Shown piece after piece: positions 17,730 to 26,086 of a DNA stretch of 45,061 bases. A program made the translations under genes and the position numbers. Source of the stretch: Lachnospiraceae bacterium (GTDB lineage: Bacteria > Bacillota > Clostridia > Lachnospirales > Lachnospiraceae); contig JAFVBE010000010.1 of NCBI GenBank assembly GCA_017480195.1, positions 1 through 45,061 of the forward strand, read 5' to 3'. The notes under the pieces are model-generated. The model did not search any database. It was given only the letters and a program-made list of their open reading frames with translations, and was not told the DNA's origin. Position 1 is the stretch's first letter. Each line of letters starts with the position of its first letter.

Positions 17730-17915
17730 CTAAAGGCGAATATCAATGTTACCACCGATGTTAGGATTAATTGAGCGCTCCATCATCTGTGTAATCATCT
17801 CTCCGCCGGTCTCTACCGTATCTAACGATTTCTTCAACATAGCAATATCAACAGCATTCATTGTCTGTGTATCAGTAACCGATAAATTTGTCATACCAAG
17901 TGAACTAATATTCAT
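17730..17915 (-). CDS. YjfB-like putative motility protein
   Basis: A 61-aa protein: MNISSLGM at the start, then a helix with VDIAMLKKSLDTVETGGEMITQMMERSINPNIGGNIDIRL. The pattern (short Met/Ser-rich start, LKKSLDT-x8-MI helix, Asn/Gly-rich end) fits the YjfB family, associated in Bacillus with motility regulons; biochemical function is not known. It has its own promoter (17977-18005) and terminator. AAAGGAAGTAG lies upstream of the start. With cheW it is the second motility-linked gene here. Confidence 0.72.
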   Translation of the reverse strand: MNISSLGMTNLSVTDTQTMNAVDIAMLKKSLDTVETGGEMITQMMERSINPNIGGNIDIRL

Positions 17916-17976
17916 AATATCTACTTCCTTTATCTAAATCCAAACCGTTCATTTTATACTAATTTCAATTTCCATC

Positions 17977-18005
17977 ATTATACAATAAACAAATATAATA
18001 AGCAA
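17977..18005 (-). promoter_or_regulatory. Promoter of the YjfB-like gene
   Basis: On the minus strand TTGCTT (18005-18000), a 17-bp spacer and TATAAT (17982-17977), about 60 bp upstream of the start codon. It looks like a vegetative promoter rather than a flagellar sigma one. Confidence 0.6.
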
Positions 18006-18029
18006 GCAGAATTTTGAAAATAATAGCTT

Positions 18030-18695
18030 TTATTTTAAAAAAATATTCTCAACGGCTTTGGCTATTCCCTCTGCAAGCTTCTGCTGATACTTGTCATCAA
18101 CAAGTTTTGCCGTCTCTTCCTGATTACTTAAGAAACCACACTCTATAATAACTGACGGGCATGCACTCTTCCTTAATATATAGTAGTCACTTCCTGTTTT
18201 AGCCTTTCTGGTATTATCGGAATCTACATATTTTTGTATACAGCCTTGTATTTCCTTAGCAATAGCTTCACTCTTCTCAGAATCGCCATAAAACACCTGC
18301 GCCCCCTTAACACTTTTATCCGTATAACTGTTCTGATGTATACTGATAAGCAGGTCTGCATTCTCGCCATTGACTATAGCCATACGTTGATTAAGGTCAG
18401 ATATTTTTTTATTAGTAGCACCATCTATAGCAAGACTCGTATCGCTGTCTCTGGTAAGAATTACTGTCGCCCCTTTTGCCTCAAGCTCAGTCTTAAGTTT
18501 AATTGCTATGGCGAGATTTACATCCTTCTCCATAATACCATTTGCACTTACCTTACCGGGATCATTGCCACCATGACCGGCATCTACAACTATTACAAGT
18601 TCATCCTTAGTCTCCTCAGCGGAAGAAAAATATACAAAGCAGTTTACGAATAGCAACGCTATCAGAATTAAGGTTCCAACAATCATTTTTTTCAA
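18030..18695 (-). CDS. N-acetylmuramoyl-L-alanine amidase (CwlD-like)
   Basis: A 221-aa exported amidase_3 enzyme that removes stem peptides from muramic acid. An N-terminal membrane anchor or signal (residues 3-22, IVGTLILIALLFVNCFVYF) precedes the catalytic domain. Zinc ligands: His in VVDAGHGGNDPGK, Glu in NGIMEKDVNLAIA, His in LLISIHQNSY; catalytic Glu in VIIECGFLSNQEE. Size and single-domain layout resemble CwlD, which makes muramic lactam in spore cortex, and SpoIIID is also encoded here, but other single-domain amidases look the same. Confidence 0.9.
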   Translation of the reverse strand: MKKMIVGTLILIALLFVNCFVYFSSAEETKDELVIVVDAGHGGNDPGKVSANGIMEKDVNLAIAIKLKTELEAKGATVILTRDSDTSLAIDGATNKKISDLNQRMAIVNGENADLLISIHQNSYTDKSVKGAQVFYGDSEKSEAIAKEIQGCIQKYVDSDNTRKAKTGSDYYILRKSACPSVIIECGFLSNQEETAKLVDDKYQQKLAEGIAKAVENIFLK

Positions 18696-18770
18696 AGCAT
18701 AATCTCCGGAACATCATATATAATATTATTATGCCGACAAACATCATATTAGAATATTTTTCTGTAAAAA

Positions 18771-19529
18771 TTATTCAGCTTCCATTCTATGCCGTTCCTT
18801 CTTCATAGCTCCGATAATTGTCTCTCTCGCTTCTATAGCCTGCTGCTTAGTCGCCGGTTCTACATCCTTTAAAACATAATCTATACCCATATTTTCATAC
18901 TTAGCCTTGCCCATATCATGATAAGGAAGCACATCCAAGGCCTTGATATGCTTAAAGTGTGCTAAGAATGTTCCAAGTCTCTCAAGATATTCAGGCACAA
19001 GAGTTATACCCGGTACTACAACATGTCTTATCCAGATTTCCTTCTCCTGTTCATCAAGGAATTTTAAGAAGTCAAATATATTTTCACAAGGCTGACTTGT
19101 AAGCTTCTTATGCTCCTCAGGGTCTATATGCTTAATATCAAGCATTATCAAATCAGTTGACTTCATAAGTCTCTCATACTTAGCAAGAAGCTCAGGGTTA
19201 TTCCTTCTGAACATTATACCCGATGTATCAAGACAGGTATGAATACCTTTTTCCTTCGCTTTCTCAAAAAGCTCTATAAGAAAGTCAATCTGTACCAACG
19301 GCTCACCACCCGTAACCGTGATGCCGCCTTTCTGATAAAACTCCTTATATCCATCATAATCCTTAAGTATCTCATCCGGTGTCATCTTCGTTGCGCCAAC
19401 CGATTCCCATGTATCAGGATTGTGGCAGTACAAGCATCGCATAGGACAGCCCTTTACGAATACTACATATCTTGTTCCCGGTCCGTCAACCGTTCCGAAT
19501 GTTTCTATTGAATGAATTAAACCTTCCAT
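18771..19529 (-). CDS. pflA: Pyruvate formate-lyase activating enzyme
   Basis: A radical SAM enzyme that abstracts a hydrogen from the glycine of pyruvate formate-lyase. About 252 aa. The cluster motif is GCPMRCLYCHNPDTW (CX3CX2C), and FGTVDGPGTRYVVF before it is characteristic of PFL activases. GGEPLVQ (TVTGGEPL) binds SAM. The downstream half has LDTSGI and DLIMLDIKH. ATG 19529 follows AAGAAGGG. It lies downstream of the split pfl genes on the same strand; a hairpin at 19602-19625 separates them, so expression may be partly independent. Here its target Gly is on a separate small subunit (19649-19888). Confidence 0.95.
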   Translation of the reverse strand: MEGLIHSIETFGTVDGPGTRYVVFVKGCPMRCLYCHNPDTWESVGATKMTPDEILKDYDGYKEFYQKGGITVTGGEPLVQIDFLIELFEKAKEKGIHTCLDTSGIMFRRNNPELLAKYERLMKSTDLIMLDIKHIDPEEHKKLTSQPCENIFDFLKFLDEQEKEIWIRHVVVPGITLVPEYLERLGTFLAHFKHIKALDVLPYHDMGKAKYENMGIDYVLKDVEPATKQQAIEARETIIGAMKKERHRMEAE

Positions 19530-19601
19530 GATAGACACCCTTCTTTCTCATTTGCTTTTTATTATAACACATATCTGTAATATAATTCCACAAAAGAATA
19601 A

Positions 19602-19625
19602 AGAGGCCGGCATAAGCCAGCCTCT
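19602..19625 (-). terminator. Hairpin between the pfl genes and pflA
   Basis: AGAGGC/GCCTCT with inner GGC/GCC pairs, followed on the minus strand by TTTATTCTTTTG. It lies 24 bp after the glycyl-radical subunit gene. It probably reduces read-through into pflA. Confidence 0.75.
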
Positions 19626-19648
19626 CTTGATATTATAGCCAATAATTA

Positions 19649-19888
19649 TTACATTGACTCATGGAATGTACGTGAAATTACATCAGCCTGCTGCTCAGGA
19701 GTAAGCTTGATGAAGTTTACAGCATATCCTGATACACGGATAGTAAGCTGTGGATAATTCTCAGGATGCTTCTGAGCATCAAGTAAAGTGTCTCTGTTAT
19801 ATACATTAACATTTAAGTGATATCCACCTTTTTCTACATATCCGTCTAACATATTTACTAAGTTATCAATCTGCTGAGTACTTGCCAT
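19649..19888 (-). CDS. Stand-alone glycyl-radical domain of pyruvate formate-lyase
   Basis: A 79-aa protein that matches the C-terminal domain of [44 protein letters not shown] and [17 protein letters not shown]. Gly54 in RVSGYAV is the expected radical site. E. coli has a similar autonomous protein, GrcA (YfiD), as a repair part for damaged PFL. Here it seems to be the obligate missing piece, since the large subunit at 20158 stops right before this region; 687 plus about 68 residues equals the normal PFL length of about 760. It has a strong site (AAGGAGGA) before ATG 19888 and is last in the operon. Confidence 0.92.
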   Translation of the reverse strand: MASTQQIDNLVNMLDGYVEKGGYHLNVNVYNRDTLLDAQKHPENYPQLTIRVSGYAVNFIKLTPEQQADVISRTFHESM

Positions 19889-19914
19889 TTTTATATCCTC
19901 CTTAATTTTATTAA

Positions 19915-20130
19915 TTAGTTATTGTCTTCAAATGCATCGTCTATGCCTTCATGTAAAGTAGGGACATTACAAGCGAGGTTACCTTTTGCACAATCTATGC
20001 AGCCGAGCGTCTCTACCTCTTTGCCCTCCTGATCCGGATCATAGGATACATTGATGTGTCCATGACCGTTTGCAACCATACCATCAAGCATTGCGACAAT
20101 ATCTTCGACATTATTTAAACCATTATCCAT
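19915..20130 (-). CDS. Cysteine-containing paralogue of the glycyl-radical domain, no radical loop
   Basis: A 71-aa protein between the large and small PFL subunits. Its first part, [26 protein letters not shown], aligns with the start of the 79-aa subunit (MLDG-x-V-x2-G-x2-H-x-NV in both). The second half is different: no RVSGY loop and no Gly radical site; instead Cys44, Cys47 and Cys54 (CX2CX6C) and an acidic end. Four Cys are not present, so a full metal site would need a partner or homo-oligomer. I start at ATG 20130: AAAGGA directly abuts the earlier ATG at 20139 with no spacing, but sits 9 bases before 20130. Function unknown. Confidence 0.8.
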   Translation of the reverse strand: MDNGLNNVEDIVAMLDGMVANGHGHINVSYDPDQEGKEVETLGCIDCAKGNLACNVPTLHEGIDDAFEDNN

Positions 20131-20157
20131 TAAACTCATTCCTTTTAAATGTTAATC

Positions 20158-22221
20158 TTACTTACTAAGGTCAACTTCAAGGTCACCTGCGAATACCTGA
20201 TCTTCCTTACCAAGAGCTCCAGGAATTATTGAGAAGGTATTTGAGATACCATCCTGTGAATCCATATATGGGAGCTTAGCAACTGAAGCAAGTGATGCTA
20301 CTGCACCATGAGTATCTCTCTTGTGCATTGGGTTAGCACCAGGAGCAAATGGCTCGCCATGCTTTCTACCACAAGGAGTATCTCCTGTATTCTTACCATA
20401 AGTTACATTTGAAGTTATTGTAAGAATTGACATTGTTGGGAAGCCGTTTCTGTATACATGATGCTTTCTAAGCTTATGCATAAATGTTGAAACAAGGCTT
20501 GCTGCAATCTGGTCAACTCTGTCATCGTTGTTACCATACTTAGGGAAATCTCCCTCAGTCTCGTAGCTGGTTACAATTCCCTGCTCATTTCTGATACACT
20601 TAACCTTAGCATACTTGATAGCTGAGAGTGAGTCAGCTACAACTGAAAGACCTGCAAGACCGGTTGCGAAGAATCTCTTAACATCTCTGTCATGGAGGGC
20701 CATCTGGATTCTCTCATAAGCGTACTTATCATGCATATAGTGGATGATATTAAGTGCACTTACATAAACCTTAGCAAGCCATTCCATCATATCATCGAAC
20801 TTCTCCATAACCTCATCATAATCAAGATATTCTGAAGTTACAGGTCTGTACTTAGGACCAACCTGAACGCCTGTGCACTCATCAACACCACCGTTGATAG
20901 CGTAGAGTAAGCACTTAGCAAGGTTAGCTCTTGCTCCGAAGAACTGCATATCCTTACCGATTCTCATTGAAGATACGCAACATGCGATACCATAATCATC
21001 ACCGTGTACAGGTCTCATTAAGTCATCATTCTCATACTGAATTGATGAAGACTTGATAGACATCTTAGCACAATACTGCTTCCAGTTTACAGGAAGATGT
21101 GTTGACCAGAGAACTGTTAAGTTAGGCTCCGGTGAAGTTCCTAAGTTATCAAGTGTATTAAGATAACGGAAGCTCATCTTTGTTACAAGTGGACGACCAT
21201 CAACACCCATACCACCAAGTGACTCAGTAACCCATACAGGATCACCTGCGAAGATTGAGTTATACTCAGGTGTTCTTGCGAACTTAACGCATCTTAACTT
21301 CATAATGAAGTGGTCTACGAACTCCTGAATCTGCTCCTCTGTAAATGTACCGTTCTTAAGGTCTCTCTCTGCGTAGATATCAAGGAAAGTAGAAGTACGT
21401 CCGAGTGACATTGCTGCACCGTTCTGCTCCTTAACTGCTCCAAGATAACCGAAGTATAAGAACTGAATAGCTTCCTGAACATTCTTAGCAGGTTTTGATA
21501 TATCAACACCATAGAATGAAGCCATCTTCTTTAACTCCTGTAATGCACGAATCTGCTCTGAGATTTCTTCCTTTCCTCTGATAACATCATCAGTATATAC
21601 AGTACCAAAAGATTCCTTCTGAATCTTCTTGTCTTCAATAAGAAAATCTATACCGTAGAGAGCAACTCTTCTGTAGTCACCGATGATACGTCCGCGACCG
21701 TAAGCATCAGGAAGTCCTGTAATGATGTGGTTTGAACGACATCTTCTGATTTCATCATCATATACATCAAATACACCCGCATTATGAGTCTTTCTGTGAG
21801 TAGTAAAGAACTCAACTATCTCAGGGTCTACCTTATATCCATTGTCCTCGCATGCCTTCATAGCCATACGAATACCGCCGTATACATTCATACCTCTCTT
21901 GAAAGGTGCATCTGTCTGGAAACCAACGATCTTTTCCTTACTCTTATCTAAGTATCCTGCCTGATGTGAAGTAAGAGTAGATACAACCTTAGTATCCATA
22001 TCTAAAACTCCACCTGCTTCTCTCTCCTTCTTCGAAAGGTCGAGAACCATCTGCCATAAGTCCTTAGTATCCTGAGTAGGACCTGCAAGGAAGGTATCAT
22101 CACCTTCATATGGAGTATAATTTCTCTGAATGAAATCTCTAACCTCAACTTCTTTCTGCCACTTTCCAGCTACGAATCCATCCCAGCTGTCAGTCTCAAG
22201 TGCATTCATTTTTAATAACAT
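20158..22221 (-). CDS. pflB: Pyruvate formate-lyase large subunit, lacking the glycyl-radical domain
   Basis: Cleaves pyruvate with CoA to acetyl-CoA and formate. 687 aa. The catalytic pair Cys414-Cys415 lies in [15 protein letters not shown], matching Cys418-Cys419 of the E. coli enzyme. Other PFL signatures: [14 protein letters not shown] near the N-terminus, [16 protein letters not shown] and EPNLTVLWS. It ends [20 protein letters not shown] plus 14 residues, the point where E. coli PFL continues into its radical domain. A second in-frame TAA follows six bases after the first, so simple read-through cannot join it to the next gene. ATG 22221 has AAGGAGGA upstream. Confidence 0.95.
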   Translation of the reverse strand: MLLKMNALETDSWDGFVAGKWQKEVEVRDFIQRNYTPYEGDDTFLAGPTQDTKDLWQMVLDLSKKEREAGGVLDMDTKVVSTLTSHQAGYLDKSKEKIVGFQTDAPFKRGMNVYGGIRMAMKACEDNGYKVDPEIVEFFTTHRKTHNAGVFDVYDDEIRRCRSNHIITGLPDAYGRGRIIGDYRRVALYGIDFLIEDKKIQKESFGTVYTDDVIRGKEEISEQIRALQELKKMASFYGVDISKPAKNVQEAIQFLYFGYLGAVKEQNGAAMSLGRTSTFLDIYAERDLKNGTFTEEQIQEFVDHFIMKLRCVKFARTPEYNSIFAGDPVWVTESLGGMGVDGRPLVTKMSFRYLNTLDNLGTSPEPNLTVLWSTHLPVNWKQYCAKMSIKSSSIQYENDDLMRPVHGDDYGIACCVSSMRIGKDMQFFGARANLAKCLLYAINGGVDECTGVQVGPKYRPVTSEYLDYDEVMEKFDDMMEWLAKVYVSALNIIHYMHDKYAYERIQMALHDRDVKRFFATGLAGLSVVADSLSAIKYAKVKCIRNEQGIVTSYETEGDFPKYGNNDDRVDQIAASLVSTFMHKLRKHHVYRNGFPTMSILTITSNVTYGKNTGDTPCGRKHGEPFAPGANPMHKRDTHGAVASLASVAKLPYMDSQDGISNTFSIIPGALGKEDQVFAGDLEVDLSK

Positions 22222-22287
22222 CTTTTTGTCTTCCTCCTTTTATTTTTTTCTCCGTTCTATCAAAATCCGATGTTGCAAATACAAAGA

Positions 22288-22407
22288 TTGTATACACGCT
22301 CAAATTCTGATGATGTCTACATTATAAGGCTTTCGTGTATACTCGTCAATGTCAAAAAATGAATTTATTGTACTTTTTTTAATACACGAATTGTATACAT
22401 GTATACA
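22288..22407. promoter_or_regulatory. Candidate operators with repeated GTATAC core
   Basis: Within 120 bp: TTGTATACACG (22288-22298), CGTGTATAC (22334-22342, inside the pfl promoter spacer), ACACGAATTGTATACA (22384-22399) and a perfect 16-bp palindrome TGTATACATGTATACA (22392-22407). The shared unit CGTGTATAC/GTATACACG suggests one regulator acting on pfl and perhaps on the divergent operon. It does not match the usual Rex (TTGTGA..TCACAA) or FNR (TTGAT..ATCAA) boxes. Confidence 0.65.
22321..22349 (-). promoter_or_regulatory. pfl promoter
   Basis: On the minus strand TTGACG (22349-22344), a 17-bp spacer and TATAAT (22326-22321). The leader would be about 90 nt. The spacer contains GTATACACG, so a protein bound there would block RNA polymerase. 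Confidence 0.8.
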
Positions 22408-22465
22408 TTATGAAAAAATAACAATTTTTTTGCATTTTAACTTATAATTATGGATAACATTTCAA

Positions 22466-22495
22466 TAGACATATATAATTAAGGTATGTTATACT
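22466..22495 (+). promoter_or_regulatory. Candidate promoter of the DUF1858-BI1-tkt operon
   Basis: TAGACA (22466-22471), an 18-bp spacer and TATACT (22490-22495), 65 bp before the start of the DUF1858 gene. The rest of the 338-bp divergent region holds the GTATAC operators and the pfl promoter. Confidence 0.5.
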
Positions 22496-22560
22496 TATCA
22501 TTGTTTGAAGATAATTATAATAAAAGATAAGTCATATTAATTAACGAGGAGGAATAAAAA

Positions 22561-22794
22561 ATGGCTGCACAGATAAATAAAGATATGCTGATACATGAGC
22601 TTATTGAGATTGACCCGGGTAACGCTGCAATCCTTATGGCATCAGGTATGCACTGCGTGGGTTGCCCCGCATCCGCTATGGAATCCCTTGAGGAAGCATG
22701 TGCCGTACACGGTATGGATGTTGATGAGGTAATAGACGCAATCACAGAGTATCTTGACAGAAAAAATGCCGCAAAAGAAACTGAGAAAGTATAA
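22561..22794 (+). CDS. DUF1858-type redox-disulfide protein
   Basis: A 77-aa cytoplasmic protein. MLIHELIEIDPGNAAILMASGMHCVGCPASAMESLEEACAVHGMDVDEVI has the layout of the DUF1858 / hybrid-cluster-associated small domain: short helical lead, a GMHCVGCP motif with two Cys, then helices. Such domains are linked to redox or iron-sulfur chemistry; the precise role is unknown. It starts after GAGGAGGAA, is 20 bp from the next gene, and is divergent from pfl, sharing the control region. Confidence 0.85.
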   Translation: MAAQINKDMLIHELIEIDPGNAAILMASGMHCVGCPASAMESLEEACAVHGMDVDEVIDAITEYLDRKNAAKETEKV

Positions 22795-22814
22795 TTATTT
22801 ATGGAGGTGTTATT

Positions 22815-23726
22815 ATGCAACTAAAGAATGAAAATCAAAACAATGGTTACAACAATGATTATAGCCAAAATAATATGAATTATAATGCCTATAATCAAGG
22901 TAACTATAACCAAAATTATAACCAGAACTATAATCAGAATAATTACAATATGTATAATCAGGGTTACAATCAAAATTACAATAATGCCTATAATCAAGCC
23001 AATCAGGCATTTAATATGAGCAATGCTTACATGGCTGCAAATAACGGCAGCTACGCACAGGCAGGTTCTTATTCAAATGCAGAAAGAATTTCTGATACCA
23101 AGTTCAATCTTATACTTGGGGGCTGCTTATTCTGGGGATTTTTAGTGAATTGTATACTTTGCTCGGTATTTGCAGATTCGATAATTGATTTTGCTTTAAC
23201 CAGCGGCGTATTCTTCTTCATCTTCTATTTCGCACTTGTAATAATAGGTAATGTTATGGTTAATAAATCCGACAATCCTATAGTAAGCTTTATCGGATAT
23301 AACCTGATAGTTATTCCAATCGGCATGGTAATATCAATAGTTCTTACCGCTTATGTCGCAGAAGGTTATGCAAGTATTATACCGGTCGCTTTTGGCATTA
23401 CTGCTGCAGTAACTTTAGGTATGATGATCATAAGTTCATTCTTCCCTAACTTCTTCGCAAGCAGTACGATGGCTAAGACCCTTTTTGTCACACTTTTGCT
23501 TACAATAGTTATCGAGCTTATATTGATGTTTGCAGGTGCAGACCTCGCAATTATCGACTATTTAGTAGTATTGATTTTCTGTGGATATATAGGATATGAC
23601 TGGGCAAGAGCAAATCAGGGTGAAAAAACAGTTGACAAAGCCGTTGATGCCGCTGCGATGCTCTATGTGGATATAGCCAATCTGTTCTTAAGAATAATGA
23701 GAATCCTTGCAAGAGCAAGACGCTAA
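22815..23726 (+). CDS. Bax inhibitor-1/YccA-like membrane protein with Asn/Gln/Tyr-rich N-terminal tail
   Basis: 303 aa. Residues 1-80 are low complexity with repeated YNQN units and almost no hydrophobics, resembling prion-like segments. From about 95 on come seven hydrophobic segments, beginning LILGGCLFWGFLVNCILCSVF, and ending with the BI-1 signature IGYDWARANQGEKTVDKAV..AAMLYVDIANLFLRIMRIL (Asp pair involved in proton/calcium handling in the family). The tail is the odd part; BI-1 homologues usually start with a short N-terminus. It has GGAGGTG upstream and is 25 bp before tkt. Confidence 0.85.
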   Translation: MQLKNENQNNGYNNDYSQNNMNYNAYNQGNYNQNYNQNYNQNNYNMYNQGYNQNYNNAYNQANQAFNMSNAYMAANNGSYAQAGSYSNAERISDTKFNLILGGCLFWGFLVNCILCSVFADSIIDFALTSGVFFFIFYFALVIIGNVMVNKSDNPIVSFIGYNLIVIPIGMVISIVLTAYVAEGYASIIPVAFGITAAVTLGMMIISSFFPNFFASSTMAKTLFVTLLLTIVIELILMFAGADLAIIDYLVVLIFCGYIGYDWARANQGEKTVDKAVDAAAMLYVDIANLFLRIMRILARARR

Positions 23727-23751
23727 TCAATTAATTTAAGGAGAAAATCAA

Positions 23752-25740
23752 ATGAGCAACATTGATATAAAATCCGTAAACTCTATAAGAGTTCTTGCGG
23801 CAGACACAATTCAAAAGGCAAAATCAGGTCATCCGGGGCTTCCTCTTGGGGCAGCTCCGGCTGCTTATGAACTCTGGGCTAAGCATATGAGACATAATCC
23901 TGCCAATCCGAATTGGGTGAACAGAGACAGATTTATATTATCAGGAGGTCATGGTTCTGCACTTCTTTATTCACTCCTGCATTTTTTTGGATATGGTATC
24001 ACTATAGAAGATATGAAGAACTTCAGACAACTTGGCTCTAAAACTCCGGGACATCCGGAATACAGTCATACTATAGGAGTCGAAGCAACGACGGGTCCAC
24101 TCGGTGCAGGTATGGCTATGGCTGTAGGTATGGCTATGGCTGAGAATCATCTTGCCGCTACATTTAATAAAGAAGGCTACCCTGTAGTTAATCACTATAC
24201 CTATGTACTTGGCGGAGACGGCTGTATGATGGAAGGAATATCCTATGAAGCGTTCTCATTAGCAGGTACACTTGGACTTGAGAAGCTTATCGTGCTATAT
24301 GACTCAAATAATATCTCAATTGAGGGAGATACCAATATTGCTTTCAGAGAGAATGTAAGAGCAAGATTTGAAGCCTTCGGCTTCCATACTCAGTTAGTTG
24401 CGGACGGTAATGATCTTGATGCAATCGGCGCAGCTATAGAGGCTGCAAAGGCGGAGAAGGGTCGCCCTTCCATGATAGAGATTAAAACTAAGATAGGTGC
24501 CGGCTGTCCGGCCAAAGAAGGAAAAGCCTCTGCCCATGGTGAACCTTTGGGAGAAGAAAATGTAGCCGCTTTAAGAGCTAATCTTGGTATTGAAGACAAG
24601 GGTGCATTCGTGTTACCTGAGGATGTATATGAGAACTTCTCATCGATAGCTAAGTCTAATGCTTCTTATGAAGAGGAATGGAACAGATTATTTGCAGACT
24701 ATTGTGAAAAGTATCCCGAAATGAAAGAATTATGGGACGCATATTATGATAAGGATAATGCAAAGAAGCTTTATGACCTTGAGGAGTTTTGGAACTCCTT
24801 TGATAAGCCTGAGGCAACAAGAAATGTATCAGGCAAGCTGATAAATATTATCAAGGATATAGTTCCGAATATGTTCGGTGGTTCGGCAGATCTTGCTCCA
24901 TCTACCAAGACTTATATGAATGACGCGGGAGATTATTCCAAGGAAAATCCTCTCGGCAAGAATGTTCATTTTGGTATTAGAGAAATTGCTATGGCAGCTA
25001 TAGGCAACGGTATCGTACTGCATGGAGGACTAAGACCTTATGTGTCAACCTTCTTCGTATTCAGCGACTATGTTAAACCGATGGCAAGACTTTCTGCACT
25101 TATGGGAGTACCGCTTACCTATGTATTAACCCACGACAGTATCGGTGTCGGCGAGGATGGACCTACCCATGAGCCTATAGAACAGCTTGCTATGCTTCGT
25201 GCCCTGCCTAACTTCTATGTATTCCGTCCGGCAGATGCTACGGAATGTGCAGCGGCCTGGTATTTCGCACTTAATAAGGAAGATGCTCCTACTGCTCTCG
25301 TATTATCAAGACAGAATCTTCCTCAGCTTGACGGCAGCAGCCAGGAAGCTTTAAAAGGCGGATATATAATAGCAGATTCTGACAAGGACACTCCTGATGC
25401 AATTATAATCGCTACAGGCTCAGAGGTATCTCTTGCTGTCGAGGCAAAAACAAAGCTTATAGAAGATGGTATTGATGTACGAGTTGTAAGTATGCCTTCC
25501 ATGGATTTATACGAAGATCAGCCGGAAGAATACAAAGAAAGAATACTTCCTAAGTCTGTCACCGCAAGAGTCGGTGTCGAAGCGTTAAGCGAATTCGGCT
25601 GGGGAAAGTATATTGGCATAAACGGCAAATTTATCGGTATGAAATCCTTCGGCGCATCAGCACCGGGCGGACAGTTATTTGAACATTTTGGAATAACAAC
25701 GGATGCAGTCGTACAAGCCGTAAAGGAAGTAGCTAAATAA
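23752..25740 (+). CDS. tkt: Transketolase
   Basis: A 662-aa full-length thiamine diphosphate enzyme of the pentose phosphate pathway. Motifs: SGHPGLPLGAAPAAYELW, DRFILSGGHGSALLYSLLH, TTGPLGAG, and the ThDP motif GGDGCMMEGISYEAFSLAG..YDSNNISIEG; the middle domain has FGIREIAMAAIGNGIVLHGGLRPYVSTFFVF and HDSIGVGEDGPTHEPIEQL. The C-terminal domain includes VSMPSMDLYEDQPEEY. AAGGAG precedes ATG. Last gene of the DUF1858-BI1-tkt unit. Confidence 0.97.
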   Translation: MSNIDIKSVNSIRVLAADTIQKAKSGHPGLPLGAAPAAYELWAKHMRHNPANPNWVNRDRFILSGGHGSALLYSLLHFFGYGITIEDMKNFRQLGSKTPGHPEYSHTIGVEATTGPLGAGMAMAVGMAMAENHLAATFNKEGYPVVNHYTYVLGGDGCMMEGISYEAFSLAGTLGLEKLIVLYDSNNISIEGDTNIAFRENVRARFEAFGFHTQLVADGNDLDAIGAAIEAAKAEKGRPSMIEIKTKIGAGCPAKEGKASAHGEPLGEENVAALRANLGIEDKGAFVLPEDVYENFSSIAKSNASYEEEWNRLFADYCEKYPEMKELWDAYYDKDNAKKLYDLEEFWNSFDKPEATRNVSGKLINIIKDIVPNMFGGSADLAPSTKTYMNDAGDYSKENPLGKNVHFGIREIAMAAIGNGIVLHGGLRPYVSTFFVFSDYVKPMARLSALMGVPLTYVLTHDSIGVGEDGPTHEPIEQLAMLRALPNFYVFRPADATECAAAWYFALNKEDAPTALVLSRQNLPQLDGSSQEALKGGYIIADSDKDTPDAIIIATGSEVSLAVEAKTKLIEDGIDVRVVSMPSMDLYEDQPEEYKERILPKSVTARVGVEALSEFGWGKYIGINGKFIGMKSFGASAPGGQLFEHFGITTDAVVQAVKEVAK

Positions 25741-25772
25741 ATTTAAAGGTAAAAATTGATATAAAAAATAGC

Positions 25773-25801
25773 TTGATATATGTACAAAAATGATTTAAAA
25801 T
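25773..25801 (+). promoter_or_regulatory. Candidate ferredoxin promoter
   Basis: TTGATA (25773-25778), a 17-bp spacer and TAAAAT (25796-25801), 53 bp before the ferredoxin start. Confidence 0.55.
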
Positions 25802-25853
25802 AATAATAGCTTATTAAATTATCAAACAATCATTATAAAAGGAGGATACATAT

Positions 25854-26024
25854 ATGGCATACATAATCGGTGATGGTTGTGTAAGCTGTGGTGCTTGTGC
25901 AGGTGTATGTCCTGTAGGCGCTATCAGCGAGGGCGATGGAAAGTTCGAAATTGATCCAGATACTTGCATCTCATGTGGTGCATGTGCCGGCACTTGTCCA
26001 ACAGGTGTTATTTCAGAGGGTTAA
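25854..26024 (+). CDS. 2[4Fe-4S] ferredoxin
   Basis: A 56-aa clostridial-type ferredoxin. Two cluster motifs: CVSCGACAGVCPVGAI and CISCGACAGTCPTGVI (each CX2CX2CX3CP). The sequence starts MAYIIGDG and is almost internally symmetrical, as expected. It probably carries electrons between pyruvate or other oxidoreductases and [FeFe] hydrogenase. ATG 25854 has AAAGGAGGA upstream; its own terminator follows. Confidence 0.96.
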   Translation: MAYIIGDGCVSCGACAGVCPVGAISEGDGKFEIDPDTCISCGACAGTCPTGVISEG

Positions 26025-26054
26025 TTCAATACATAACCTATAAGGATTAGAAAG

Positions 26055-26078
26055 AGGGAGTTCAATTAAGAACTCCCT
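26055..26078 (+). terminator. Terminator of the ferredoxin gene
   Basis: A 9-bp stem (AGGGAGTTC/GAACTCCCT) with a 6-nt loop, followed by TTCTC. The T-run is weak. Confidence 0.75.
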
Positions 26079-26086
26079 TTCTCATT

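Noticed and set aside
19888-20160. Split pyruvate formate-lyase as a frameshift or sequencing error
   Set aside because: Two stop codons follow in frame, each downstream gene has its own ribosome binding site, and a different paralogous gene lies between, so no single base change would restore one frame.
22813-23010. Tyr-rich frame on the minus strand opposite the BI-1-like gene
   Set aside because: It mirrors the low-complexity YNQN codons of the real gene; no start signal.
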